A DNA stretch of 46,751 bases from an archaeon (GTDB lineage: Archaea > Asgardarchaeota > Hermodarchaeia > Hermodarchaeales > Hermodarchaeaceae): NCBI GenBank assembly GCA_016550425.1, contig JABXGS010000151.1:1-46751 (forward strand). The letters are read 5' to 3'. Shown piece after piece: positions 1 through 6,861 of the stretch. Made by a program: the position numbers and the translations under genes. The notes below the pieces were generated by a model, which saw only the letters and a program-made list of their open reading frames with translations, made no database searches and was not told where the DNA came from. How positions within the stretch are numbered: the stretch's first letter is position 1; each line of letters starts with the position of its first letter.

Positions 1-770
1 AGTCTTTTAGCACTACAACTTCAGGTGCACTTTTCCTACTCAAATACAACAGCACCAATACTATGCTTTGGGAGACGATTAAAAATACCGGATCAAATCA
101 AGAAGGGCTTGGTATATTTGCAACAGAAGATACAGTGTTTGTTGGGGCTCATTATGAAGATCCTGTGACAGGATATCGGGCGAATCTTCTCAATTTCAAT
201 ACCACAGGTGAGTTCAATTGGGAACGAGCATGGGGTGGCGCTGGTCCCTGTCAACCCTTCGGGTTTACCACAGGTGTCAACACTCATTATTTCGCAGGAA
301 CAACCAGTGGTTGGCTTGGTGACACAACTAATGGTTTCCTCGTCAAGTTCGGGTTTGATGGGGAAACAAGTCCAGGACCAGTAGAATTGCTTCCTCCAAC
401 AATCCTGAATCCCTATGGCACTCTTCTTATTTCATGGACCCAAGCCTTTGATGGAGATGGAACAATCGATGGGTATGAGCTCCAAATGGATGTAACCCCC
501 CTCTTTGATATCCCTGACCGAACATGGAATGTAAACGCCACAAGTCAACTCCTCTCTAATCATCCTTTGGGGACCTATTATTTTCGCGTTCGTGCACGTG
601 ATAACTTAAACCTACTTGGGCCTTGGAGTAATATCATCACGGTAACGATATCACTCGTCCCGCCAACACTCTTCAATCCCTGGCTAGCTCCTATGGTCCT
701 CCTCCTTGGATCCCTAATCTTGGCTGCATTACTCCTGTACATCTACATTCGCCGTAGACGTCTACAATGA
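1..770 (+). CDS. C-terminal part of a membrane-anchored surface protein (beta-propeller-like repeats, FN3-like domain, TM anchor)
   Basis: The reading frame is open to the left edge, so the N-terminus lies outside the window; the first in-frame ATG at 63 is internal. The visible part starts with WE.. and W(G)GAG-type repeats that resemble SBBP-like propeller blades. A fibronectin-III-like stretch follows (GTLLISWTQAFDGDG, then YYFRVRARDN). The protein ends in a single hydrophobic segment followed by IRRRRLQ, a typical archaeal C-terminal anchor with a cytoplasmic basic tail. The bulk should therefore be outside the cell. The ligand or role is unknown. Its 3' end overlaps the convergent small membrane ORF by 9 nt. 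Confidence 0.8.
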   Translation, partial: SFSTTTSGALFLLKYNSTNTMLWETIKNTGSNQEGLGIFATEDTVFVGAHYEDPVTGYRANLLNFNTTGEFNWERAWGGAGPCQPFGFTTGVNTHYFAGTTSGWLGDTTNGFLVKFGFDGETSPGPVELLPPTILNPYGTLLISWTQAFDGDGTIDGYELQMDVTPLFDIPDRTWNVNATSQLLSNHPLGTYYFRVRARDNLNLLGPWSNIITVTISLVPPTLFNPWLAPMVLLLGSLILAALLLYIYIRRRRLQ

Positions 771-977
771 ATCGATCTTTATCTTTGATTGGAAGAAGAG
801 ATAGAGACCAATAAAAAGGGCAAGAAGAGTAAATTCTAATTTGAGACTATTCATCAGAAATAATGCATCATTGAAGAGGAACTTAGTCAAAATCGGAAAA
901 AAGAATTCAACGGCCCGATAAAGATGTATAATGACGGTTGTAGTGATGAGGATGAAAAACCATAGCGAGTATTCCAT
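762..977 (-). CDS. Small two-TM membrane protein (hypothetical)
   Basis: This 71-residue product has two hydrophobic stretches, near the N-terminus (SLWFFILITTTVII) and at the C-terminus (LLALFIGLYLFFQ), with charged residues between and after them. It starts with ATG. The nearest ribosome-binding-like sequence (GAGGT) is about 25 nt upstream, which is too far to be convincing. It converges with the preceding surface protein and overlaps it by 9 nt. No family is recognised. It could be a real small membrane protein or a chance ORF. Confidence 0.4.
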   Translation of the reverse strand: MEYSLWFFILITTTVIIHLYRAVEFFFPILTKFLFNDALFLMNSLKLEFTLLALFIGLYLFFQSKIKIDSL

Positions 978-1093
978 ATCCGAATGACGAATTACGCACG
1001 TACCTCTAATTCAGGGTTAAATGAAAGATAGAACTTCAGCCACTCCAATCGGCGTGGCTGAGAATTTTCATGCATCTCTTGCATCTTTAGCTG

Positions 1094-1639
1094 TTATATG
1101 GAACGGTATCCAGTGAGTCCTTGGATCAGAGAATCGAGTCCAATGATTACTAGAGCAAAGGCAATGATATAAAGCGTTATCCAGATTCCCAAGCCAAAGT
1201 ACAGGAAGTTTACTATGCCCAGGATAATCAAGATGAAACCGAAGATGATGTGAATGATTCGACGGGTCGAAGTATTCGTCTTCACAAATAGACCATTCAT
1301 GATTTGGTCAACGCCAACCAATAGAAGGGCAGCTAAGATGAGGATGCTTAGCCAGGCATCACCAAATCCGGGAACTAGAATTACTGGAAGACCAAGGAAG
1401 ATCAGGGCGAGTCCGATGATGATGCTTAATGCCTGTTGCCACAACGGGAACTGGGCATAAGTGACTCCACCATACATTCGAATGATCACTTTCAAAAGAT
1501 AGATCATTCCTAAGATGACAATGCCCCAGGCGACCCACACATCAGGATAGAAGATCACTGAGACACCAACAATGAAGGCAATGATACCCATAAAGAAGTT
1601 CAACCAACGAAGCCAAGATGGTAACCTAACTTCAGTCAT
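1094..1639 (-). CDS. DUF308/HdeD-like integral membrane protein
   Basis: The 181-residue product is almost entirely hydrophobic, with about six membrane segments separated by very short loops. The repeated pattern of a glycine-rich helix pair (GIIAFIVGVSVIFYP, then GFILIILGIVNFLYFG) resembles the HdeD/DUF308 family. Members of that family are membrane proteins of poorly known function; in E. coli HdeD is linked to acid resistance. The gene is divergent from the sirtuin gene at 1770, with about 130 nt between them that must hold both promoters. Family assignment is by pattern only. Confidence 0.65.
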   Translation of the reverse strand: MTEVRLPSWLRWLNFFMGIIAFIVGVSVIFYPDVWVAWGIVILGMIYLLKVIIRMYGGVTYAQFPLWQQALSIIIGLALIFLGLPVILVPGFGDAWLSILILAALLLVGVDQIMNGLFVKTNTSTRRIIHIIFGFILIILGIVNFLYFGLGIWITLYIIAFALVIIGLDSLIQGLTGYRSI

Positions 1640-1769
1640 AGCGAATCAGCTCTCTTGCCGCCTTCCCGCCGTTCTCCTATAAAAGCTGTCCTCTTATCAT
1701 CCATTCAAGGACGTATAAGCTAAATAGCACGTTTTTATTCAATTATCACTCAACGGGGCAAAACCTTCC

Positions 1770-2492
1770 ATGAACCCAACTAATCAGGCTGTAGACATCA
1801 TTAGAAGCACACACTACATGGTGGCTCTCACAGGGGCTGGGATCTCCAAAGAATCGAACGTTCCCACCTTCCGCGGAAAAGATGGGCTCTGGAAACAATA
1901 TAATGCTATGGAGCTTGCCACGTCAAACGCTTTCAAACAGAATCCTCAACTCGTCTGGGATTGGTATAGTTGGCGTCAGAACCTTATCGCTCAGTGCACA
2001 CCTAACCCTGCCCATGAAACGCTAGCGGCCTGGGAAAAAACGGGCTTACTCAAAGCTTTGATTACACAAAATGTCGACGGGCTCCATCGCCACGCTGGTT
2101 CAACAAACGTCCTCGAAGTCCATGGAAACCTATGGGCTGTCAAATGTACACAATGCTCCTACCAGTCCCGCCTCACAACACCCGCCTCTGGTGTTCCTAC
2201 CTGTCCCGATTGTTCAGCTAATCTTCGTCCCAATGTTGTCTGGTTTGGCGAATCACTTCCACAAAGAGTCATGGATCAGGTAATCGTTGAATTGAACAAA
2301 GCAGACACGATTTTCGTCATTGGTACTTCTGCTCTGATTCAACCTGCTGCCTCCTTTCCTCTTATCGTCAAACGGCACAATGGAAAAATTTTGGAGATAA
2401 ACGTCGAAGATACACCTTTGACTCCTCTCGTTGATGTGCATCTCGCTGGTAAAGCTGGTGAACTTCTACCCCAACTCAATCAACTACTCTGA
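1770..2492 (+). CDS. Sir2-family NAD-dependent protein deacylase (class III-type sirtuin)
   Basis: This 240-residue protein has the complete sirtuin core. It has the NAD-binding GAGIS.ES..PTFRG (22-35), TQNVDGLHRHAG (99-110) with catalytic His118 in EVHGN, a four-cysteine zinc site (C126, C129, C145, C148) and GTSALIQPAA. Tyr66 and Arg69 (Y-S-W-R) sit where class III sirtuins (SIRT5, CobB) carry the Tyr/Arg pair that binds acidic acyl-lysines. The enzyme may therefore remove succinyl, malonyl or similar groups as well as acetyl. That would suit a cell rich in succinyl-CoA and methylmalonyl-CoA, which is inference. No clear Shine-Dalgarno sequence precedes the ATG, so the mRNA may be nearly leaderless. 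It overlaps the convergent gene by 9 nt. Confidence 0.93.
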   Translation: MNPTNQAVDIIRSTHYMVALTGAGISKESNVPTFRGKDGLWKQYNAMELATSNAFKQNPQLVWDWYSWRQNLIAQCTPNPAHETLAAWEKTGLLKALITQNVDGLHRHAGSTNVLEVHGNLWAVKCTQCSYQSRLTTPASGVPTCPDCSANLRPNVVWFGESLPQRVMDQVIVELNKADTIFVIGTSALIQPAASFPLIVKRHNGKILEINVEDTPLTPLVDVHLAGKAGELLPQLNQLL

Positions 2493-2984
2493 CTGGACAC
2501 ACCAAATGGTTGGGTGCTCGGTTGAACACCGTCCAATAACACCCAATCGAGTGATGTCTGCAAGGAACGGCAAATACAGATTTATTTTCTCTGCACTAAG
2601 ACCAGTTTTCTGTTGTAACTGTTCAATCGGTTTGGCCTTGGTTGATAAATTCGTGAGGATCGCCACAGCATCATCGAGGAATGCCTTGCGAAATCGCTCA
2701 TAGACCGCTTTTGTTTCCGTTTTATGTATAACCCAACCATCATCTTGGGCTTCAACTCGACCAAATCCTGTCAAGTACGCTAGCATATCCGATACTTCTG
2801 TGGAATCAAAGCTACACATGCCAGTGGAGGACCGAATCTCCGAAAGGTCTACCTCACCCTCAGCTAGCAAAGCGACAATAATCTGCATATACTTGAAAGG
2901 AAACACATGTAACGGATTCATACAGCCATCAACTCCAACTCTCTTTTCCCAGACAAACCAATTCGTTAGAAAAGGGCTTTCCAT
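2484..2984 (-). CDS. Predicted winged-helix-like protein, function unknown
   Basis: This 166-residue soluble protein appears to contain two helix-turn-helix-like units. One lies around residues 30-95 (a helix-rich ALLAEGEVDLSEIRS pattern followed by DMLAYLTGFGRVE). The other lies around residues 105-150 (IEQLQQKTGLSAEKINLYLPFL followed by LGVIGR). The layout resembles small archaeal winged-helix regulators, but no family is firmly recognised. It converges with the sirtuin gene and the two stop regions overlap by 9 nt. Confidence 0.55.
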   Translation of the reverse strand: MESPFLTNWFVWEKRVGVDGCMNPLHVFPFKYMQIIVALLAEGEVDLSEIRSSTGMCSFDSTEVSDMLAYLTGFGRVEAQDDGWVIHKTETKAVYERFRKAFLDDAVAILTNLSTKAKPIEQLQQKTGLSAEKINLYLPFLADITRLGVIGRCSTEHPTIWCVQSE

Positions 2985-3293
2985 TCACTACTATATTAAC
3001 GACGTTTCACTGTTAGAAATACATCTCCTTGGCTAAAATGCTCTCGGGTCTAACACATCAAAAATCCCTCGAAGAACGGAATTTTACACTTGAGAGTTCA
3101 ACAATTCGCAAAAAGGCAAATCCTCTTACTCGGTTTTGCATTGCGAAGTTCAAGATTTCTGAATCCAAAAGTGGAAATTGCGGGATTTTGAACTCGGTTG
3201 CTCCCATCGATTCTTATCAAACGGACGCCGATTCGTATTTGCTCTGGGATTCCCAACAGGGATCCTGGTGACACACAATTGGAGGGATTTGAG
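2985..3293. other. Gene-free stretch upstream of the first tiny ORF, with inverted repeats
   Basis: No convincing gene is seen here. TTCGCAA and TTGCGAA form a perfect 7-nt inverted repeat around 3113-3160, flanked by a CTTGA/TCAAG pair, so this AT-rich leader may fold. The shared element GCTCCCATCGA lies at 3200-3210 and is treated as a separate feature. A GGAGGG ribosome-binding site ends the stretch just before the tiny ORF. Confidence 0.4.
3200..3221 (+). promoter_or_regulatory. Conserved upstream element, copy 1 (tiny-ORF family)
   Basis: GCTCCCATCGATTC followed by T-TATC lies 84 nt upstream of the first tiny ORF (measured from the end of the 11-nt core to the ATG). Over 22 nt it matches the copy at 13976 at 20 positions. 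All three copies share the 11-nt core GCTCCCATCGA followed by an AT-rich TATA-like part. A promoter element is the simplest reading. Confidence 0.6.
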
Positions 3294-3434
3294 ATGGCCA
3301 AATCCGAACATAAACATAAGAAACTAGCAGATATGTCGGCGACTGAACGTGCCGTAGCCGGCTGCCGTAACCCACATCCGGTAGCAAAACCTCGGACTCG
3401 ATATGCAGTCATGCTGGTCCTTAGCCGACGCTAG
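3294..3434 (+). CDS. Tiny basic protein, ERxxxGxxNP family, copy 1 (46 aa)
   Basis: This ORF encodes 46 residues, starts with ATG and has a strong GGAGGG ribosome-binding site 7 nt upstream. The N-terminal third is Lys/His rich (KSEHKHKK). The core TERAVAGCRNP is followed by KPRTR and the protein ends in SRR. Two further ORFs in the window, at 3793 and 14047, share the pattern E-R-x-x-x-G-[CA]-[RK]-(x)-N-P followed by P-R, while using different synonymous codons (ERA is GAA CGT GCC here and GAA CGC GCT in copy 2). That supports a selected protein. It is strongly basic and has no signal peptide or TM segment. No known family is recognised. The frame is open upstream, but the ribosome-binding site and the paralogue lengths favour this start. 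Confidence 0.75.
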   Translation: MAKSEHKHKKLADMSATERAVAGCRNPHPVAKPRTRYAVMLVLSRR

Positions 3435-3453
3435 GCTGTGAGGAATCCCTATG

Positions 3454-3471
3454 GTGAAGAAACGATCACCA
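3454..3471 (+). other. Short hairpin after tiny ORF copy 1
   Basis: GGTGA and TCACC form a perfect 5-bp stem with an 8-nt loop about 20 nt after the stop codon. It lies upstream of the larger folded domain at 3496-3614 and may be part of the same transcript. Confidence 0.35.
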
Positions 3472-3495
3472 AAAACCCCTTGCAGCCACGTCAAT

Positions 3496-3614
3496 CGGGT
3501 CTACACAACCGCCACTTGTTCCTCTTCCTGTTGCTGGGGAATCGGCGCAGTAGCGATTCAGCAACGGGTGATCTAATTTCGTGGTTCTTGTGGTCGGGAG
3601 CTTTCGTAGGCCCG
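3496..3614 (+). ncRNA. Candidate structured RNA downstream of tiny ORF copy 1
   Basis: CGGGTCTAC (3496-3504) pairs with GTAGGCCCG (3606-3614) over 9 bp with one G-U pair, closing a 119-nt domain. Inside it, GTTGCTG (3530-3536) pairs perfectly with CAGCAAC (3559-3565), and AATCG (3540-3544) with CGATT (3554-3558), giving a 12-bp hairpin with a 3-nt bulge. The domain begins about 60 nt after the stop codon of the tiny ORF and ends in CCCGGTTT. The same spacing, size and ending recur after copy 2 at 3976-4100. It may be a 3'-UTR element or an independent small RNA. An ORF across this stretch (3438-3755) has no family resemblance and is not favoured. Confidence 0.5.
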
Positions 3615-3639
3615 GTTTACTCCCACCCAAGTCCTTTTC

Positions 3640-3700
3640 AGGGTGCGTTCCTGATTTTTGCACCACTTAGTGCAAAAGTTGGCACCCTCTCTCTCTTTTT
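3640..3700 (+). terminator. Two-step hairpin followed by a pyrimidine/T tract
   Basis: AGGGTGC (3640-3646) pairs with GCACCCT (3682-3688). Within it, TTTTGCAC (3656-3663) pairs perfectly with GTGCAAAA (3670-3677) around a 6-nt loop. TCTCTCTCTTTTT follows directly. This looks like the end of the transcript that carries tiny ORF 1 and its structured RNA. Confidence 0.6.
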
Positions 3701-3721
3701 GTCGGATTTTTGCACTGACAA

Positions 3722-3750
3722 GCTCCCATCGAATAATATGCAATTTTCGG
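3722..3750 (+). promoter_or_regulatory. Conserved upstream element, copy 2 (tiny-ORF family)
   Basis: GCTCCCATCGA is followed by an AATATGC-type TATA-like stretch and AATTTTC. It matches the copy at 13976 at 24 of 29 positions. The end of the 11-nt core lies exactly 61 nt before the ATG at 3793, the same distance as for copy 3. The position fits a promoter with a leader of roughly 30 nt. Confidence 0.65.
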
Positions 3751-3792
3751 GTTAGGTATCATTGTCTCGCATCGGCGGGACGGTGAACAAAA

Positions 3793-3915
3793 ATGGCTCC
3801 GAAAAAGAAAATTGCCAAAATGGCCCTTGCAGAACGCGCTGTTACCGGTGCGAAAAACCCCAAAGGCACTCCACGAGACCGAATCACCTTTGCTGTCGTA
3901 ACTTCACGACGCTAA
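3793..3915 (+). CDS. Tiny basic protein, ERxxxGxxNP family, copy 2 (40 aa)
   Basis: This 40-residue product begins MAPKKKIAKMAL. It continues with the family core AERAVTGAKNP, then TPRDR, and ends in SRR like copy 1. A GGTGA ribosome-binding sequence lies about 6 nt upstream of the ATG. It is lysine/arginine rich, with no hydrophobic export segment. Conserved residues use different codons from copies 1 and 3 (gly GGT versus GGC and GGA), which argues for selection on the protein. It lies 375 nt upstream of the double-Lrp regulator on the same strand, with a structured RNA and terminator between. Function unknown. Confidence 0.72.
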   Translation: MAPKKKIAKMALAERAVTGAKNPKGTPRDRITFAVVTSRR

Positions 3916-3975
3916 TCATGATTACTAGGGATCGACACTGACACACCAGTGACACGGACCTTGGACGCTGACCTT

Positions 3976-4106
3976 AGCCGGGTCTTCTCGGTAACCGGAC
4001 GAAAACTCCGAATCCGTTGTCCAAAATGGTCCATTGCCACCCATGCGCACGGACCGGGAAGTGCCGAAATGGAGGGGAAGGATACCCTGAAGACCCGGCT
4101 TTTTTA
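3976..4106 (+). ncRNA. Candidate structured RNA with intrinsic terminator downstream of tiny ORF copy 2
   Basis: AGCCGGGTCTTC (3976-3987) and GAAGACCCGGCT (4089-4100) form a perfect 12-bp helix that closes a 125-nt domain. It is followed at once by TTTTTTATTTATTTTTT. The interior has further pairing options: GGTCC/GGACC, TCCATT/AATGGA and AGGG/CCCT. The domain begins 60 nt after the stop codon of tiny ORF 2, as for copy 1 (3496-3614). Both have a CGGGTCTxC left arm and end in CCCGGYTTT. It does not resemble SRP or RNase P RNA. Confidence 0.6.
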
Positions 4107-4234
4107 TTTATTTTTTATTCGGGCATTCAAAAGGCATGCTACATTTCAAAAGGATTAAACCGGAGTGCTTACGAATTATATCTCGCTGAATTCCTGACAA
4201 CGGAGAATCCAAAGACTAGCTTCGCAATTCCTCG

Positions 4235-4243
4235 TAAATATAT
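4235..4243 (+). promoter_or_regulatory. TATA box for the double-Lrp gene at 4290
   Basis: TAAATATAT lies 47-55 nt upstream of the proposed TTG start. An archaeal transcript would begin near 4265 and have a leader of about 25 nt carrying AAGGTG. This supports the short version of the regulator over the longer ORF that would run back into the RNA and terminator at 3976-4106. Confidence 0.45.
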
Positions 4244-4289
4244 CCGAGAACAGCCAATTCAGGTCAACCCCCAAGATAAGGTGCCTCCA

Positions 4290-5258
4290 TTGGATATTGT
4301 AGACAAAAGCATTCTTCTCGAACTCGCAACCAACTGTCGAGTCACTTATCAAACAATCGCAACTCGGCTAGACCTTACAGTGAACGCTGTGAAGAAAAGA
4401 ATATTGAAACTGGAAGAAGAAGGAGTTATCCAACGATATTATGTGTATCTCAGTCTAGCCATGATGGACGCTGAATGGTTCCTTGCCCGAATCACTCTTA
4501 GCGACACCCATTTCAGTCCAGAATTTCTAGACCGCATAGGTGCACATCCATCCGTTTTCAGTGCTGGTTATCTTTCTGATGGATCCATCCTCGTCTTCGC
4601 AGAATATATCGGAGCACAAGGTCTATCTGAACTCGGTGGATTTCTTCGCCAACTGCCAGGCGTCGCGAACGTTGAAATTCACACTCTCATTGCAGATCGT
4701 GGTCAAAAAATTCCTATGACAGACGGACATTTGAAAGTCCTCCGATCTCTACGAGAGGATGCACGGATGCCTATCTCACAAATTTCAGAGCAAACTGGTT
4801 TAACACCTCGACGCATTCGCAGCGTCATCCAAGACTTTCATGGCAAGGTTGGAACTCCCATCGAAACTCTTGTTGATAAAGAATACAAACCGGAAATTAG
4901 CCAATCCAAAGCTGCTTTACATTTTCGCATCTACTGGGACCTTAATGCAGGAGGCGGTAATGCGTTTGTTGTTCGAACTAACTGGGAAGAAGGCAAAGGA
5001 TCTCCTGAAGGAGTTGTCCAATACTTCAAAAGCCACTTCCCCTTCGAATTCTGGTTTTCCTTTGTTGCTGCCACTGAACCGATTATCTATTGTGTCTTCA
5101 TTGTAAACCACATTCGTGAATCCGAAAAAATCCTTCCCGTGATACGAAAAGCACCTAATATCTCGAAGGTTGAGATTTGGGTCAGCTTTCCTCTCCGAAA
5201 ATATGTTGGATTACGCGAATCAATGATTGATGAAATGATTGCCCATGCCAATCTTTGA
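4290..5258 (+). CDS. Double Lrp/AsnC-family transcription regulator (HTH-RAM-HTH-RAM), paralogue 1
   Basis: The protein has two Lrp-type halves. The first winged helix (VDKSILLELATNCRVTY, then LTVNAVKKRILKLEEEG) is followed by an AsnC-type ligand-binding domain. A second HTH (MPISQISEQTGLTPRRIRS) is followed by a second alpha/beta domain with the motif DLNAGGGNAFVV. It is the most diverged of four paralogues in this window. No ATG fits. A TTG at 4290 aligns exactly with the MDLIDK start of the paralogues and has AAGGTG 5 nt upstream; GTG at 4281 is the alternative. The frame stays open back to 4017, but that stretch is the structured RNA. It likely leads an operon with the two genes downstream. 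The ligand is unknown. Confidence 0.85.
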   Translation: MDIVDKSILLELATNCRVTYQTIATRLDLTVNAVKKRILKLEEEGVIQRYYVYLSLAMMDAEWFLARITLSDTHFSPEFLDRIGAHPSVFSAGYLSDGSILVFAEYIGAQGLSELGGFLRQLPGVANVEIHTLIADRGQKIPMTDGHLKVLRSLREDARMPISQISEQTGLTPRRIRSVIQDFHGKVGTPIETLVDKEYKPEISQSKAALHFRIYWDLNAGGGNAFVVRTNWEEGKGSPEGVVQYFKSHFPFEFWFSFVAATEPIIYCVFIVNHIRESEKILPVIRKAPNISKVEIWVSFPLRKYVGLRESMIDEMIAHANL

Positions 5259-5274
5259 CACTGAAGGGTTCACG

Positions 5275-6039
5275 ATGAGGATTTTAAGAAAGAAACGAAT
5301 TCGGTTTGTGTTATTCGTCATATTACTGTCATTCTTAATTTCTATCCCGACTAGGCTTGCATCTTTACCCACTGGGCTTTTTCTCAACTACCATGTAACT
5401 GATGACCTGCAGGGTGAATGGGATGAACAGTTCACAATCCAATCGGCAACATCAGTGCAACGTAACTCGCTTTTCCTCATCAATATCTCGTCCACTAACG
5501 AGGATATATTGCAGGGGGAAATGTTCCTCAATAGTTCAACATGGCGAATCATATTATTAAATGGAACTTTGCTTGAAAGACCTCTCCAACCTCCACTTTG
5601 GGTCAATACTTCCAGATGGCACCATGGGCATTCTGTGGCTTTCTCCCCGTATACAGGGAATTACCCTCTCACATCAAGCTACATCTCTCTTGAATTCGGA
5701 ACCTTTCTCTGTTGGCGAGTCCAATCAGTTGCATGGTTTTCGATTGATGACGATTTTCAACAATGTAGCGAAAACTGGTACTTCCACTACACGGAGGGAA
5801 TTCTTCTCAAGTATACCTACGAGCTCCTCGCCTCTCAACACGCAATCTACACATATCGCGTCACACGTGAACTAACAGCCAGCAACTTCCATACCTTAGG
5901 AATTCTTTCTCTCGAAGAACAAAACTACACAACACTGTTTTGGCTAGGACTTGGAGTTTTATTGCTAGTCATCCTTTTCGGAATTACTTTTGTTTTTCGA
6001 CACCGACACACTAAGCGCTTTAATACAAAGCCAGCTTAG
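5275..6039 (+). CDS. Secreted/membrane protein with N- and C-terminal TM segments, unknown function
   Basis: The ATG at 5275 lies 16 nt after the regulator stop; the frame opens earlier, at 5239, inside the regulator gene. The product of 254 residues has an N-terminal hydrophobic segment (VLFVILLSFLISI). A long polar extracellular region follows, rich in aromatic residues, Asn and Ser/Thr, with many N-x-S/T sites. A C-terminal TM segment (LGVLLLVILFGITFVF) and a basic tail end the protein. This is a bitopic or anchored surface protein. No domain is recognised. Tight spacing suggests co-transcription with the regulator and the following decarboxylase-like gene. Confidence 0.75.
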   Translation: MRILRKKRIRFVLFVILLSFLISIPTRLASLPTGLFLNYHVTDDLQGEWDEQFTIQSATSVQRNSLFLINISSTNEDILQGEMFLNSSTWRIILLNGTLLERPLQPPLWVNTSRWHHGHSVAFSPYTGNYPLTSSYISLEFGTFLCWRVQSVAWFSIDDDFQQCSENWYFHYTEGILLKYTYELLASQHAIYTYRVTRELTASNFHTLGILSLEEQNYTTLFWLGLGVLLLVILFGITFVFRHRHTKRFNTKPA

Positions 6040-6059
6040 AATACAAACCGGTGTCTATA

Positions 6060-6827
6060 ATGAGTTTAGTCCACTCCCGAGACGACCTCAAAAAGCGAAG
6101 CAAGAAATTTGCACAGGGCTTCCTCCTCGGTAAGGTCAACATGTTAATGGTAATTTTCAAAACTGACCTCCAAGTCATTAAACGCATAATTCCCCCTCCA
6201 CTGGAACCCTCCCCCGAAGCGCTAGGAACAGCATATGTCGCGGAATTTCTCGAACCTAACTTCATTGCTCCCTACAACGAAGCCGCACTCTCCGTGCAAG
6301 TCCAATATAATAATGAACAGGGAAGCTATTGCCTCGCCATGCCCGTTGATAATGATCTCGCTATGGCCGCAGGACGTGAATTATATGGATTTCCCAAAAA
6401 AATCGCAGATTCAATCACGCTCACACGCAAAGGAAATGCTGTACATGGTGTGTGTACCCGCCATGGTATCCCTATAATCGAAATTAAAGCAATCATGCAG
6501 ACTCCCTTCCCAGAAGCCTTTAGTGCAACTCCTTGGTTTCTGCTCAAAGCTTTCCCCGGTATAGATGGCATTTCCGTCGATAACCATCCTCGACTACTCC
6601 GTTTACTTAACAAAATCAATTACGGGCCAATTGAAATCGGACCCGGTGAGCTTAAACTCAACAAGTCCCTCGATGATCCAATTCATGAAATCCCAGTTCT
6701 CGAAGTCACAACAGCTGCTTACACTTCTCAGACTGATATCTGGTTATTACCTGCTGAAACTCTTGAAGAACTCAAACCTGATGACTGTTATCCTTTCTTC
6801 TTCACAAAATATGATTGGGACCTCTAA
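6060..6827 (+). CDS. Acetoacetate decarboxylase family protein
   Basis: This protein of about 255 residues follows the layout of acetoacetate decarboxylase (ADC). The PPPLEP segment comes near residue 45, then YNEAALSV with Glu74, and GRELYGFPKK with Lys113/Lys114 at the place of the ADC Schiff-base lysine pair. The motif YCLAMPVDND precedes it, as in Clostridium ADC. Family members remove CO2 from acetoacetate or act on other keto acids via a lysine imine. The N-terminal arginine of classical ADC is not evident, so the substrate may differ. ATG at 6060 is preferred over GTG at 6051, which is three codons upstream. It is probably the third gene of the 4290-6827 operon. Confidence 0.85.
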   Translation: MSLVHSRDDLKKRSKKFAQGFLLGKVNMLMVIFKTDLQVIKRIIPPPLEPSPEALGTAYVAEFLEPNFIAPYNEAALSVQVQYNNEQGSYCLAMPVDNDLAMAAGRELYGFPKKIADSITLTRKGNAVHGVCTRHGIPIIEIKAIMQTPFPEAFSATPWFLLKAFPGIDGISVDNHPRLLRLLNKINYGPIEIGPGELKLNKSLDDPIHEIPVLEVTTAAYTSQTDIWLLPAETLEELKPDDCYPFFFTKYDWDL

Positions 6828-6861
6828 CAGACCTTTTCCTTATGTCAAAACTTTCACTGCT

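Noticed and set aside
3098..3412. Minus-strand ORF of 104 codons opposite tiny ORF 1
   Set aside because: No ribosome-binding site or recognisable domain; it is the antisense shadow of the tiny ORF.
3438..3755. Plus-strand ORF of 105 codons after tiny ORF 1
   Set aside because: It covers the folded RNA and terminator, has low-complexity Leu/Ser/Arg content and no family resemblance.
4017..4289. Longer version of double-Lrp paralogue 1 starting at TTG 4017
   Set aside because: It would run through the structured RNA and T-rich terminator; paralogues start at the position equal to 4290.
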